Made by a program: the position numbers and the translations under genes. DNA of 64,000 nucleotides, from assembly GCA_038238245.1 (NCBI GenBank), contig JBBRXX010000002.1:1-64000 (forward strand), written 5' to 3'. Shown piece by piece: positions 21,954-31,667 of the stretch. The notes beneath the pieces are model-generated. The model was not told the origin of the DNA. It saw nothing but the letters and a program-made list of their open reading frames with translations, and searched no databases. The DNA comes from DASQHW01 sp038238245 (lineage in GTDB: Bacteria > Actinomycetota > Acidimicrobiia > IMCC26256 > PALSA-610). Within the stretch, counting starts at the first letter, position 1. Every line of letters starts with the position of its first letter.

Positions 21954-24458
21954 CTACCGCAAGGGATCTTCGGGCGCGAGGGCGCGGCGGACCTCGGCGA
22001 GAAGTTGTTGTTGGGTGAACGGCTTCTGCAGCAGCCTCACGCCATCGTCGGCCGTGCCGAGTGCTCCGTCGCTGTAACCGGACATGTAGAGCACTGCGCG
22101 ATGGGGGCGTAGCGCGAGGATCTGATCCGTGACTTCGTGTCCCGGGACATTGGGAATGATCGAGTCGGTGAGGAGAAGCTCGAAGTCATGGTCGGTGGCG
22201 AGACCGATGGCCTGTTCGTAGGTGGATGCGGTCAACACGGCATATCCATTGCGTTGCAGGATGCGAGACGTGAGCTCGAGCATGGCCGGTTCGTCTTCGA
22301 CCACGAGGACCGTTTCGCCGTGTCCTTGGTTCGGGCGTGCGGAAACCGCGTGCGGCGGAGGTGCGGGCGACGCGTCCAGGGCGCGGAGGTCGACGCGGAA
22401 GGTCGACCCGATTCCCTCCGCGGAAGAGACACTCACGTCGCCGCCGGCCTCGCGGACGATGCCGTAGACCGTGGCGAGGCCCAAGCCCGTGCCTTCACCT
22501 TTGGGTTTGGTCGTGAAGAACGGCTCGAAGATGCGCGCCGCGACGTCGGTGCTCATTCCCGTGCCGGTATCGCTGACCGTGAGTGTGGCATGGCGGCCCG
22601 GCTCGATGCCGGGGTGCATCCGGGCGTACCCGGCGTCGAGCTCAGTCGTGGCGGTCTCGACCGTCAATGTGCCGCCTGCGGGCATGGCATCACGGGCGTT
22701 GACGACCAGGTTGACGAGGACCTGTTCCACTTGACCCTTGTCGGCGCGGATGGTGGGCAGGTCGTTCTCGGACCGGATGACGAGGTCGATGTGCTCGCCG
22801 AGACTGCGCGAGAGGAGGTTCTCCATGTCGGCGACGACCAGGTTGAGATCCACCGGCTCGCGTTTGATCGCATCGCGGCGCGCGAAGATCAGCAGCTGCC
22901 GCGTGAGACGGGCGGCTCGTTCTGCCGCGGACTGGATCTCGACGGCGTCGGCTCGGACCTCGGGGAGATTCTCGGTCTGCTCGATGACGAACGCGGCATA
23001 GTTCATGATGACGCCGAGCAGGTTGTTGAAGTCGTGCGCGATTCCGCCGGCGAGCTGTCCGACGCTCTCCAAGCGTTCCGACTGGTGGAGCCGGCCTTCG
23101 AGCTCTTGTCGCTCGCCCTCGGCGCGGTTCTGTTCGGTGAGGTCGCGGGTCATCGTGGAGGCGCCGATGATGGTGCCCGCCGCGTCCCGGATCGGTGACA
23201 CGGTGACGACCACGTGCAACACGGTGCCGTCCTTGCAAACTCTGAGCGTCTCGCGGTTCTCGACGGGGAACCCGAATGCAACCCGTTCCAGAATGCGTTC
23301 GATCTCGCCGGGCCGGCCAGATGGCGCGAGCACCGACACGGGCTGTCCCACGATCTCGCTCGCGGAGTAGCCGTACATCTGCTCGGCGGCTGCATTCCAG
23401 GAGGTGATCACGCCGTCCAAGGTCTTGCCGATGATCGCGTCCGCCGACGACTCGACGATGGCCGCCAGTCTGGACGCGCCGACCAGCTCACGGTCCCGGG
23501 CTGCCAAGAGGCGCCCGGTCGCAGATCGCCGCGCCTCGTCGATACGCGAGAGGGAGCGCGCGGTGACGAACACGAGCACGGCGAACACGGCGATGTTGGA
23601 GACGGCGAAGATCGCGAGGCCGAGTTGGGTTCCGAAGAGTCCTGCGTGTTCGCCCTGCCAGCGGATCCATGCGAGCACCAGCGGGGCGAGAATCGCGGCC
23701 GGAAGGAGGCGGCGTGCAAGTTGGCCTCCCGCATCGTGCGCCGTCACAGTGGCCATGAGCCCGATCTTCGGACGTAGAGACAACACGCCGAGGCTCAAGA
23801 GCACGAAGACCAAGCAGGTGTGAATCCCCATGAGGGCGTCGCTGAGGCCGTACACCTGCGGAACGGCATAGAGATATCCGGCCAACGAGATGAGGGCCAT
23901 TCCGAGCGCGCACGTGGCGAGCATCTGCGACATCGTGACGCTTCGCCGCGTCTCCCGGCCCGTCAGGACGAGCGCGGCGCCCACGATCAGAAACGCGACT
24001 GCCGTCGTGAACGCCATCCGACCGGGAGCAGCGGTGCCCACCGAATGACCCACGTCGTCGTGTATCACCTCATCGATGTGCAGGTTCGTGCGAAAGGCGT
24101 ATTCAACGAGCGTCGCGAGGGGTAGCCCGACGCCGAGAACGATCAGGCCCATCCTGCGCCTGCGCCCTCTCAGCCGGTCCGTTTCGCACAGCGCGAGCCC
24201 CAGCAGGACGAACGAGACGGCGGTGTTCGGCTTCATCGAAGGCCACGACGGAAGCACGCTTCGTAGCGCGACGACATCGAGGAACCAACCGGCGAGCACC
24301 GTGAGCCCCACCACGATCGCCGCGATGCCCATCGGTGCGCTCAACCTGTACGTCGGCACTGCGCGGTGTGCGTTCACGGAACCGACGGCGTCAGGGGTGC
24401 CGCCGAGAATCGGATCGCGGACCGGGCTGTCGATGCTCCGCTCGAACGTCGATTCCAC
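21954..24458 (-). CDS. Hybrid sensor histidine kinase
   Basis: An 834-residue protein: about eight N-terminal membrane helices (residues 40-315, MASE-like, with a TNLHIDEVIHDD loop), a PAS domain (about 330-450, IVESSADAIIGKTLDGVITSWN), a phosphoacceptor helix VGQLAGGIAHDFNNLLGV with the His, an HATPase part (VNARDAMPAGG, DTGTGM, GLGLATVYGIV) and a C-terminal receiver with candidate phospho-Asp in LLLTDSIIPN and Lys in LQKPFT. The HDFNN type kinase with its own receiver is usual for sensors passing phosphate to an Hpt or acting by itself. No separate response regulator lies beside it. The stop is 94 bases upstream of the binding-protein operon start, but no direct link is shown. Confidence 0.9.
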   Translation of the reverse strand: MESTFERSIDSPVRDPILGGTPDAVGSVNAHRAVPTYRLSAPMGIAAIVVGLTVLAGWFLDVVALRSVLPSWPSMKPNTAVSFVLLGLALCETDRLRGRRRRMGLIVLGVGLPLATLVEYAFRTNLHIDEVIHDDVGHSVGTAAPGRMAFTTAVAFLIVGAALVLTGRETRRSVTMSQMLATCALGMALISLAGYLYAVPQVYGLSDALMGIHTCLVFVLLSLGVLSLRPKIGLMATVTAHDAGGQLARRLLPAAILAPLVLAWIRWQGEHAGLFGTQLGLAIFAVSNIAVFAVLVFVTARSLSRIDEARRSATGRLLAARDRELVGASRLAAIVESSADAIIGKTLDGVITSWNAAAEQMYGYSASEIVGQPVSVLAPSGRPGEIERILERVAFGFPVENRETLRVCKDGTVLHVVVTVSPIRDAAGTIIGASTMTRDLTEQNRAEGERQELEGRLHQSERLESVGQLAGGIAHDFNNLLGVIMNYAAFVIEQTENLPEVRADAVEIQSAAERAARLTRQLLIFARRDAIKREPVDLNLVVADMENLLSRSLGEHIDLVIRSENDLPTIRADKGQVEQVLVNLVVNARDAMPAGGTLTVETATTELDAGYARMHPGIEPGRHATLTVSDTGTGMSTDVAARIFEPFFTTKPKGEGTGLGLATVYGIVREAGGDVSVSSAEGIGSTFRVDLRALDASPAPPPHAVSARPNQGHGETVLVVEDEPAMLELTSRILQRNGYAVLTASTYEQAIGLATDHDFELLLTDSIIPNVPGHEVTDQILALRPHRAVLYMSGYSDGALGTADDGVRLLQKPFTQQQLLAEVRRALAPEDPLR

Positions 24459-24547
24459 CGCGGGTCTCCGATCCCTCCGCGCTCATCGGCCACGCTTCTC
24501 GGGAACTGAGGGAGACCCCGGAGGTCTCGTCCGACGTGGTCCGCGCT

Positions 24548-26701
24548 TCAGTTCGCTCGCTTCGTCGGGTGCGCGGAGTTCGAGAAGTCGTACGTCGCGC
24601 TCCAGTAACCGTGCCTGATCGTGATCTTGCCCGAGCCCCAGACCGCCTTCATGAACGGGCTGTTGAAGACGAGCGACGGCGCGTAGTTGATCGGGGCGCC
24701 GTTCACCTGTGGTGTCGTCGCGCCGCTGAAGAAGGTGAACTTCGTTCCGTTGCTTGCGGTGTAGTGCACGACGCCGTTGATGTTGCTCAGGGCGTTGTTG
24801 AGGATGTCCGACTTGAACGCGGCGAAGCTCGCATACGTGCTCGCACGGGAAGCCTCGAAGACGATCGGTGATGACACCGCGGACAACTTGATGAAACGGT
24901 CGTCGATGCGCGCGGCTCTGTTCTTCGCGGGGGTGAGCCAGCTGTAGGTACCGCTCGCCGGGCGCACCGCCAAGTAGGACGATCCTTCCTGCACGAAGAC
25001 CCAACCGCCTTGCTCGGCAACCGTGTCGAGAGTGGCAGGGAAATAGACGAGCGTCGGTTGGTCCGTCAAGCCGTTCTTGCGCGTGATGAGCACGTTCTTC
25101 TTCTGTACGGAGAGGAACGCATCCTGGGTCTTGTCGACGCTCGTCGGCGCGGCTTGGGGGTAGACGCGATCACCGGGTGTGGTGTTGAAGATGATTCCCT
25201 GCCACCGGTTCTGGTTGCTCGGGCCGATATGCGAGTCGCCTGGCTTCAGCTCGGCAGTCCCCAACACGTAGTCCGGCGTGCTGTACGCGTAGTCGAGGAC
25301 GCTCTTCATCTTGTCGACGTGCCAGTCCTTGTTGTCCCAACTCGAGGAACCGACACCCGGACGCCGAGTGACGTATTCATAGCTCCCCTTGCCCGCAGCA
25401 TCTCTCACGAGCGATGCGACCACGGTCGGCGGGCTGTATCCGCTCGTGGCGAGGGCCATGATGTGGTTGCCGTACGCGGGTTGTGAACCGTAGAGGAGAT
25501 TCGCGAAGTACGTCATCGCGTCGGTCTGCCCGTTGTAGGAATCCACGGGATACGAGCGACTCTTCGCGCCTCCCCATACGTTCTTGAGCTGCTGCTGCGC
25601 GTAGTCCGCGAAGTCGAGGTCGAGGTACATCCCGGCCTTCTTCCGCAACACGGGGTCTTCGGCGAAGTTGTAGATGTTGAAGATCGCCTGCAGGGTGTAG
25701 CCGTGGTAGGTGGGCGCGCCCGCCTCGATGAAGAGACCGCGCTTGGCGCCCTCGTCGAAGTACTTGCTCCAGCGGCTGCGCCACGCTTGGTACTGCTGGT
25801 TCGCGGTCGTACCGTCCGCGTAGATCCGGTCTCGATAGTCGGCGCGATTCTTGAAGACTTGGGCGGCCAAGAGGTTGAAGCTCTCCCCCTGGGCGTCGTG
25901 GTTCTCGCTCCCGTAGATGCTCCAGGGATCCGTGGCTTGGCTCACCTTGCTGTAGGGACGCGCATAGGCCCACATCTGCGCGACGAGGTTGTTGCTCGCC
26001 GCCGAGGTCAGACGGCCCGGAAAGAAACTGCTGCCGGCGTTGTACAGGAGGTAAGGGCGTACGAGATAGCCGAGCCAGAGATTCATCATCGAGGGATCGC
26101 CGCCGCCACAGTTCTGGCCGATCAGGTGCGCGATCCGCACTTGCGCGAGCTTGTTGTTCGCGTCTGCGGTGTTCTTGTTGAGCCACAGCGCGGCGAGCCC
26201 GTAGTTCAGGTAGCCGGTGTGATCGGTGCAACCGGTTGTCGGCGGCCACGGATGATCAATGTGGTCTTGAATCAGCGCGTTCACGCGACTCTCGTATCCC
26301 GTGGCCGCTGCCGGGTAGACGAAGATGCTGTACGTCCTGGTCGCCGTCGATCCATTGGTCGCGACCGCACGTACCGCGAATGTGAACTCCCCGGCTTGCG
26401 TCGGGACGCCGTTGACGCTTCCACGGTCGAGTCGCAAGCCGGCGGGCAACTCGCCGCTTGTGACCGACCACGTCGTTCCGCTGCCGAACGCGAGGCCGGC
26501 GTGGTACGGCTCCCCGACATGCCCGCGATTGGTCGCGAGCGTCGCCGGCGTGATCTGCGTTGCGAGCGCGTACGAGGAGATGTCCGATGGCAAGCCGAGG
26601 AGGGCGACCGTCAGGATCATTATCGGGACGGCAAGGAGGCGCGAGAGATCGCGTCGACCGATCATGCGCTTGCGCGACAGTCTCAACCCGTCAGAAAGCA
26701 T
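24548..26701 (-). CDS. Secreted protein, Ig-like domain plus alpha-toroid module
   Basis: The 717-residue protein has a signal peptide (RRDLSRLLAVPIMILTVALLG), then a putative Ig domain of the He_PIG type (residues 50-130, LATNRGHVGEPYHAGL, WSVTSGELPAGLRLDRGSVNGVPTQAGEFTF), then a helical module with DHTGYLNYGLAALWLNKN, GSENHDAQGESFNLLAAQVF, APTYHGYTLQAIFNIYNFAED and an all-beta end. The ENHD and YHGYTLQ motifs and the order helical-then-beta recall (alpha/alpha)6-toroid polysaccharide lyases and heparinase-like proteins, though I cannot name the family. Probable extracellular carbohydrate-active protein. The start ATG 26699-26701 is preceded by GGGGGGAAG; ATG at 26665 is an alternative. Confidence 0.65.
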   Translation of the reverse strand: MLSDGLRLSRKRMIGRRDLSRLLAVPIMILTVALLGLPSDISSYALATQITPATLATNRGHVGEPYHAGLAFGSGTTWSVTSGELPAGLRLDRGSVNGVPTQAGEFTFAVRAVATNGSTATRTYSIFVYPAAATGYESRVNALIQDHIDHPWPPTTGCTDHTGYLNYGLAALWLNKNTADANNKLAQVRIAHLIGQNCGGGDPSMMNLWLGYLVRPYLLYNAGSSFFPGRLTSAASNNLVAQMWAYARPYSKVSQATDPWSIYGSENHDAQGESFNLLAAQVFKNRADYRDRIYADGTTANQQYQAWRSRWSKYFDEGAKRGLFIEAGAPTYHGYTLQAIFNIYNFAEDPVLRKKAGMYLDLDFADYAQQQLKNVWGGAKSRSYPVDSYNGQTDAMTYFANLLYGSQPAYGNHIMALATSGYSPPTVVASLVRDAAGKGSYEYVTRRPGVGSSSWDNKDWHVDKMKSVLDYAYSTPDYVLGTAELKPGDSHIGPSNQNRWQGIIFNTTPGDRVYPQAAPTSVDKTQDAFLSVQKKNVLITRKNGLTDQPTLVYFPATLDTVAEQGGWVFVQEGSSYLAVRPASGTYSWLTPAKNRAARIDDRFIKLSAVSSPIVFEASRASTYASFAAFKSDILNNALSNINGVVHYTASNGTKFTFFSGATTPQVNGAPINYAPSLVFNSPFMKAVWGSGKITIRHGYWSATYDFSNSAHPTKRAN

Positions 26702-26962
26702 CTCCGCTCTTCCCCCCGGAAGTCTTGCGAATTCGCCAGGCGTATCTCAGCACGACTGGACTCGCTGCGCGACGCCCTGGCTGTGACATCGCGGCGACCG
26801 CGCTCACGTGACATATGGGTTGTCGGCGAAGCGGGTGACGATTCTTGAGCCGGTGCGACCGTTCACGCTCCGCGATCAGCCCTTCTGTGGAGAATGTCGG
26901 TGCGCGCATCCGGACAATCCCGGCTTCTGACCGTTCGCGGGACCGACCCGTATGATCGGGCC

Positions 26963-27220
26963 ATGGCCACTGCGACGCCCTCGCCGACGCCGAACCCGAA
27001 CGCGATGAAGTTCACATTGAATGTGCCGCTTTCGTCGACGATGAACGTCACCAACGCTCAGGCGGCGAGCGGTGACAAGTTTGCCGAGGCGATCTTCAGC
27101 GCGGGCGGCGTCGCGTCGCTCTTCGGTGTGAACGACTTCGTGACCGTGACGCGCGAGCCCGAAGCCGACTGGGGCCCGATCGTGGCCGCGGTGGAAGCCG
27201 CGGCCGAGTCTTACCTGTAG
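26963..27220 (+). CDS. Stand-alone Nfu N-terminal domain protein
   Basis: The 85-residue protein consists almost entirely of an Nfu_N domain (PF08712): PNPNAMKFTLN at the start, DKFAEAIFSAGGVASLFGVNDFVTVTRE in the middle and WGPIVAAVEAAAES at the end. In full-length Nfu proteins this domain precedes the CxxC NifU domain that holds an iron-sulfur cluster; here the cluster domain is absent and the protein has no Cys. A role in iron-sulfur protein maturation as a client-docking factor is possible but inferred. The ATG at 26963 is supported by the start of homology. The adk-like gene follows 41 bases later on the same strand. Confidence 0.85.
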   Translation: MATATPSPTPNPNAMKFTLNVPLSSTMNVTNAQAASGDKFAEAIFSAGGVASLFGVNDFVTVTREPEADWGPIVAAVEAAAESYL

Positions 27221-27261
27221 CCCGAGCCATGTACGAGCGGGGCCTCGTGCGATAGTTGGCC

Positions 27262-27825
27262 GTGCGTCTCGTTCTGCTCGGTGCTCCGGGCGCCGGCAAA
27301 GGTACTCAGGGCGTTGTCCTCGCGGATCACTTCGGCGTTCCGCACATTTCGAGCGGCGACCTGCTTCGCAGCCACGTGGTTTTGCAGAGCGATCTCGGTC
27401 GTCGGCTCGGCGCGTATCTCGCACGTGGTGAGCTCGTCCCCGATGATCTCGTTCTCGCGGTCATCGGGGACGCGATCATTGCGGCGATGAAGACGGGCGG
27501 ATACATCCTCGACGGCTTCCCGCGCACGCTCTCCCAAGCGGAACAGGCGTATGCGCTCGCAGAACCTGCCGGCGTCGCCGCCGACGCGGTCGTCTACCTC
27601 GCGGTGCCCGACGACGAGGCGCGGCAACGGCTCGCAGGTCGCGACGCCAACCGGACGGACGACGCGGATCCGGCGGTCATCGAGCGGCGGCTCCGGCTCT
27701 TCCACGCCGAGACGAAACCACTGCTCGACTTCTACGGCGAGCGGGGCATCCTCGTCACGATCGATGCCGTGCAGTCCGCACATGCGGTCAGTGCCGCGAT
27801 CTTCGCCGCGCTCTCGGCGCGCTGA
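27262..27825 (+). CDS. adk: Adenylate kinase (short-LID type)
   Basis: The 187-residue protein reads MRLVLLGAPGAGKGTQ from a GTG at 27262, the canonical adenylate kinase start and P-loop; the TTG two codons earlier is less likely. Other motifs are SSGDLLR, ILDGFPRTLSQAEQA and a short LID region GRDANRTDDADPAVIERRLRLFH without zinc Cys residues, followed by FHAETKPLLDFYGERG. It interconverts ATP plus AMP and two ADP. Main actinobacterial adk genes usually lie between secY and map in a ribosomal protein operon; here it follows an Nfu_N gene instead, so it may be a second copy. The protein starts without a good ribosome site. Confidence 0.93.
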   Translation: MRLVLLGAPGAGKGTQGVVLADHFGVPHISSGDLLRSHVVLQSDLGRRLGAYLARGELVPDDLVLAVIGDAIIAAMKTGGYILDGFPRTLSQAEQAYALAEPAGVAADAVVYLAVPDDEARQRLAGRDANRTDDADPAVIERRLRLFHAETKPLLDFYGERGILVTIDAVQSAHAVSAAIFAALSAR

Positions 27826-27876
27826 CTCGGCGCCGCCGGCGCGCGTCAACCGCGAGTGACGACCCCTGTCGTCCCG

Positions 27877-29082
27877 TCAGCAGCCGTTGTCTCGTGTGAT
27901 GTGGTAGCGGGTCAGGACGCCGTTGATCGTCCAGGAGAAACGCACTTCGGCATCGGGATCGGGTTGCAGAGTCGCCCCGATCGGCACGGTGAAGAAGTGA
28001 TACGTCCGCCCACCGCCGAGTGTCGTGAACTGCTTCCCGCTTGCCACCGAGACCCCGGCCTGGGACATGTTCCAGTGCACCACGGTGCCGGCCGGGAAGT
28101 AGTTGTAGCCGACGTGCAGGTTCACGCAATTCTTGATCACGACTTCGAAGATGTTCGGCGGGTGCGCGGTCTTGCGTGTGAACTTCCACACGGCTCCCGC
28201 GGTGAAATCGTCGACGTAGAGATTGCCGGCGGCGTCGAAGTCGAGCGCATACGTGCCGGCACAAGACGTCGAGCTGAATCCGGTCGCAAAGTTCGACACG
28301 CTGCCGGGAGCGGTGATGCGCACGACCCGGCCGGTGCTCGTGGCAAAGACGTTGTGTGACACGGGATCGAACGCGACGTTGAGCGGGCACGTGAGGCCCG
28401 ACGCCCACAGGGTGTGATCCGAGAGCACGAGTCCACCAGGCTTCACCTGGAACACCTTGCCACCGGAGAAGTCGGTCGTGAAGAGTCGTCCGCTCGAATC
28501 GAAACGCAGCCCTTCGACATCGGGCAGACCGGACGCAAACAGGGACGGATTGGTGATCGTCCCCGCGGCGAACTTGTAGATCGTGCCGTCGTCGGCGCAG
28601 CCGACATAGAAATTGTTGGTCGCGTCGAACGCGAGGCCGGACGTCGCACCCAACAGGCCCGTGCACGGCGTCGCGAAGGACGGCGGGCTCAGCGGCGCGC
28701 CCGAAGAGGAGAAGCGGTAGATCGGTCCCGACGGATGCGACTTCGCATAGACCTTGCCGGTGGAATCAATTGCAAGCTCGTTCGGCGCGGCGAGGGACGC
28801 GAACGTGGACTTGGCTCCCGACGAAGCCCCGACCTTCGTAATCCGATCTGCGCCGAACTCGCTGACCAGGAGATCGTTCGTCGCCGCGCGGAACCGCAAA
28901 CCGTTTGCCGGAGAGCTCAGGCCGCTTGCGAGTTGCGAGACGGCGTAGTGCGAATCCAAGACCGCAGGCGCGGCGGCCGATGCGGGAGACTGGGCAAGGG
29001 CAATCGTCGTCGCGCTCGACGCAACGACCGCGAGCGCCAGCGCGCATCGCTTCTTCCAGCGCAGATGCGCGCTCTGCATCAT
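27877..29082 (-). CDS. Secreted NHL/SMP-30-like beta-propeller protein
   Basis: The 401-residue protein has a signal peptide (KKRCALALAVVASSATTIALA, cleavage near ASA-A) and then a repeated four-strand pattern: NGLRFRAATNDLLVSEFGADRITKV, ELAIDSTGKVYAKS, SGLAFDATNNFYVGCADDGTIYKF, GLRFDSSGRLFTTDFSGGKVFQV and YALDFDAAGNLYVDDFTAGAVWKF. This is an NHL or SMP-30-type propeller of about six blades, probably followed by a small beta domain from residue 315. Such secreted propellers bind or hydrolyse sugars, lactones or proteins; no catalytic set can be assigned. Two ATGs in a row follow GGGGGGAAC, either may be used. Confidence 0.75.
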   Translation of the reverse strand: MMQSAHLRWKKRCALALAVVASSATTIALAQSPASAAAPAVLDSHYAVSQLASGLSSPANGLRFRAATNDLLVSEFGADRITKVGASSGAKSTFASLAAPNELAIDSTGKVYAKSHPSGPIYRFSSSGAPLSPPSFATPCTGLLGATSGLAFDATNNFYVGCADDGTIYKFAAGTITNPSLFASGLPDVEGLRFDSSGRLFTTDFSGGKVFQVKPGGLVLSDHTLWASGLTCPLNVAFDPVSHNVFATSTGRVVRITAPGSVSNFATGFSSTSCAGTYALDFDAAGNLYVDDFTAGAVWKFTRKTAHPPNIFEVVIKNCVNLHVGYNYFPAGTVVHWNMSQAGVSVASGKQFTTLGGGRTYHFFTVPIGATLQPDPDAEVRFSWTINGVLTRYHITRDNGC

Positions 29083-29604
29083 GTTCCCCCCAAGAGAACG
29101 ACGCTCACGTCCTGACCGGCGTGGGCCCGTACGAGGCGAGGCCCGGAGAGCGTGGCGAAGTCATCGATCACCGTATGGCTCGCCACCGCGCTCAGCCTCC
29201 CCACGCCGCCCTTGCGACCGGCACCATAGAGGCGAGCGCGAGCACAAGCAAAGGTTCGATTTGGCGCGGAAACAAATGCCAACCTGCGTACACATGCGCA
29301 CCGCCCGCCAGAACTGCACGGGATGCACGCGCGCGAGGGTGAAACGCGTGCCTTTCGACCGTTCAGAGGATCCAGACAATGGTTCAGGGTCGTTCGAGTT
29401 CGCGGCCGCCAATGCCTGGAAGTGACGCTTCCGTGGCAGGAGAGCCGTTGCGGTCGCAGATGCCCTTTGCTAAACAGGCCGCCGGACGCGCGTGATGCGT
29501 GAGCGGGAGGCGCGCCCGGGACATCGGTGGCGGGGCACGAGAGGTATCGGCGTATCGCTCCGATTGCGGGGAACCCGCTGCGGGAACGGGGAGAGGTTCG
29601 GATC
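29083..29604. other. Divergent intergenic region
   Basis: These 522 bases lie between two divergently transcribed genes for secreted proteins. Frames in either direction are Arg- and Ser-rich without ribosome sites, and a minus-strand frame spanning almost the whole gap has no motif. Two promoters must lie here but none has a clear consensus, and I see no riboswitch core. The region just before 29605 holds GGGGAGAGG, the ribosome site of the next gene. Confidence 0.4.
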
Positions 29605-31650
29605 ATGTTTTACCTTGCTCGTAGCCGCGCACGCAGACTTTGCTGGACGATTGCATGCGCAGGGTTCGCGTTGACGCTGCTCGGAGTCGTAGGCATCGAG
29701 TCTGCGGGCGCGGACCAGTCGGTGACGTCGGCGGGTCCACTCACCCAGATCGGGATCACGAGTGATCTGAACTGTTCGGTGAATCACAGCAGCGACGAGT
29801 CCGGCGAGTTCTACCTCGACACCGCATGCGCGACGGAGATCGCGGTTGACAACGGCGACGGGTTCAATGTGTACGGTCCCGCGTCGATTCCCTCCGGCAA
29901 CAGCCCGGGCGGATTCACTCCGGTCGGCAGCCAGGTGCTGTCCGGGGCCGGCACGAGCGCCAATCCTTACAAGCTCGTCAGTGTGGTGAACGTCTCCACG
30001 ACCGGGTTGCAGATCACCGAGACGGACTCCTACGTCGTCGGCCAGGAGTCGTACCGCACGGACGTCAAGGTGACGAACACCACCGGCAGTGCGATCGGCG
30101 CAAAGCTGTATCGCGGCGGCGACTGCTACCTCCAGGACTCTGATGCTGGTTACGGCAGCGCGGGGAGTCCGCCCGGCGCGGTGGCCTGCGTCGCACCGAA
30201 CGACCCCGAGAATCCAACCGGCCCCGGGGATCGCATCGAGCAGTGGCTCCCACTCCCGGCCGCCGGCAGCCACTACTACGAGAGCACCTACACCAACCTG
30301 TGGGCCCGGATGAGCAGCGGCACCGATTTTCCCGACACCTGCGACTGCGCAACCTTTGAGGACAACGGTGCCGGTCTGAGCTGGGCGCTCAACATCCCGG
30401 CGCACGGCAACATCACCAAGTCGCACCTCACGACGTTCTCGCCGCTCGGCGACTTCCCGTTGTCGACGGCCAAGACCGCGGACAACAACTCGGCGGCCGC
30501 CGGTGGGCAAGACGGCTACACCATCACGTTCAGCAATCAGAACAGCTCATCCGAGACGCTCTCCTCGATCACCGACACCCTTCCCAGCGGTTTCAGCTAC
30601 GTCGCCGGTTCCACGACCGGTGCCACCACGGCCAACCCGTCGATCTCCGGTTCCACTCTGACCTGGAACGGACCGTTCTCGGTCCCCGCGGCGTCGGAAA
30701 GCTCGCCGGGTACCCGTTCGCTGCACTTCTTGGTGAGGGTGTCGAGCACGCCCGGGACGTACTACAACAACGCGGGCGGGAACGCCGGAGCTCTCACGGT
30801 GGCACCCACCGGGAACACCGCGCCCGTCACGGTCAGCTCCGTCCCCCTCACCACTTCGATCGTTGACACGCCGGACCCGGCCACCGCGGGCGGCAACGTG
30901 CGGTACACGGTGAAGGTGACGAACACCGACGGTGAAGCGTCGGTCCCGAACGTGTCGGTCACCGACACCTATCCGGCCGGCACGACGTTCGTGTCGAGCA
31001 CGTTGGGGTGCACGCACACGAGCGCCACCAGGAAGGTCACGTGCTCGCTGGGCACCATCTTCGCCGGCGCCTCCAAGTCGGTGTTCGTCGATGTAAAAAC
31101 GTCGTCGGCATCCGGCGGGACGAACATCACCGACTCGGCAACCACGAGCCCGGGCGGGAGCACCGCGAGTGCCACCACACACGTCAACGCCCCGAACGGC
31201 ACCAGCGCGAGTGGCCACGTCGAGCCCGGAGGATCGATCACCACGGGCGGTACCAACCCCGCGACGCTCACACTGCCACCCTCGGGTCCCGGCGCGGACG
31301 TGGTGATGACCCTGGTGAGCCCTGCCAGCTTCTGCGCCGGCACGTGCATGGGTCCGGCGACATTCATCAATCCCATCCCTGGCTACAACAACCCGAACCA
31401 GCCGATCGATTTGAAGCTCACCTTGAGCCATTCGACGCTCGCAGCGGCGCAAAGCGACTTGAACACCGCGGTCGTCTACCACCGTGCGGACAACGGCGTG
31501 GTAACGATCGTGCCGAACTGTTCCCAGAGCGGTATCGCAAACCCGGCGCCCTGTGTCACTCGCCGTTTCATCACGCAGCGTCCTCCGAACTGGCAGACGA
31601 CGTTCGAGGTCCTGTTCCTCTCACCCGGCTCCGGTTGGGCACGCCGCTGA
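29605..31650 (+). CDS. Secreted DUF11-repeat surface protein
   Basis: The 681-residue protein has a signal peptide (LCWTIACAGFALTLLGVVGIESAGA) and, after an N-terminal region of about 270 residues with paired Cys, two DUF11-type beta-sandwich repeats (PF01345): SSITDTLPSGFSYVAGSTTG with TWNGPFSVPA, and a second with TPDPATAGGNVRYTVKVTN, VSVTDTYPAGTTFVSSTLGC and a Cys-containing close. Such repeats occur in cell-surface and secreted proteins of bacteria. There is no LPXTG sorting signal or C-terminal membrane helix, so it is probably released or held non-covalently. Thr/Ser/Gly-rich composition suits glycosylation. The ATG at 29605 follows GGGGAGAGG. Confidence 0.75.
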   Translation: MFYLARSRARRLCWTIACAGFALTLLGVVGIESAGADQSVTSAGPLTQIGITSDLNCSVNHSSDESGEFYLDTACATEIAVDNGDGFNVYGPASIPSGNSPGGFTPVGSQVLSGAGTSANPYKLVSVVNVSTTGLQITETDSYVVGQESYRTDVKVTNTTGSAIGAKLYRGGDCYLQDSDAGYGSAGSPPGAVACVAPNDPENPTGPGDRIEQWLPLPAAGSHYYESTYTNLWARMSSGTDFPDTCDCATFEDNGAGLSWALNIPAHGNITKSHLTTFSPLGDFPLSTAKTADNNSAAAGGQDGYTITFSNQNSSSETLSSITDTLPSGFSYVAGSTTGATTANPSISGSTLTWNGPFSVPAASESSPGTRSLHFLVRVSSTPGTYYNNAGGNAGALTVAPTGNTAPVTVSSVPLTTSIVDTPDPATAGGNVRYTVKVTNTDGEASVPNVSVTDTYPAGTTFVSSTLGCTHTSATRKVTCSLGTIFAGASKSVFVDVKTSSASGGTNITDSATTSPGGSTASATTHVNAPNGTSASGHVEPGGSITTGGTNPATLTLPPSGPGADVVMTLVSPASFCAGTCMGPATFINPIPGYNNPNQPIDLKLTLSHSTLAAAQSDLNTAVVYHRADNGVVTIVPNCSQSGIANPAPCVTRRFITQRPPNWQTTFEVLFLSPGSGWARR

Positions 31651-31667
31651 GGCTGGCCTAACAGCTC

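Noticed and set aside
29079..29606. Minus-strand frame covering the whole intergenic region
   Set aside because: Ser/Arg/Pro-rich, no ribosome site, no homologous motif; the frame ends at the neighbouring genes by chance.
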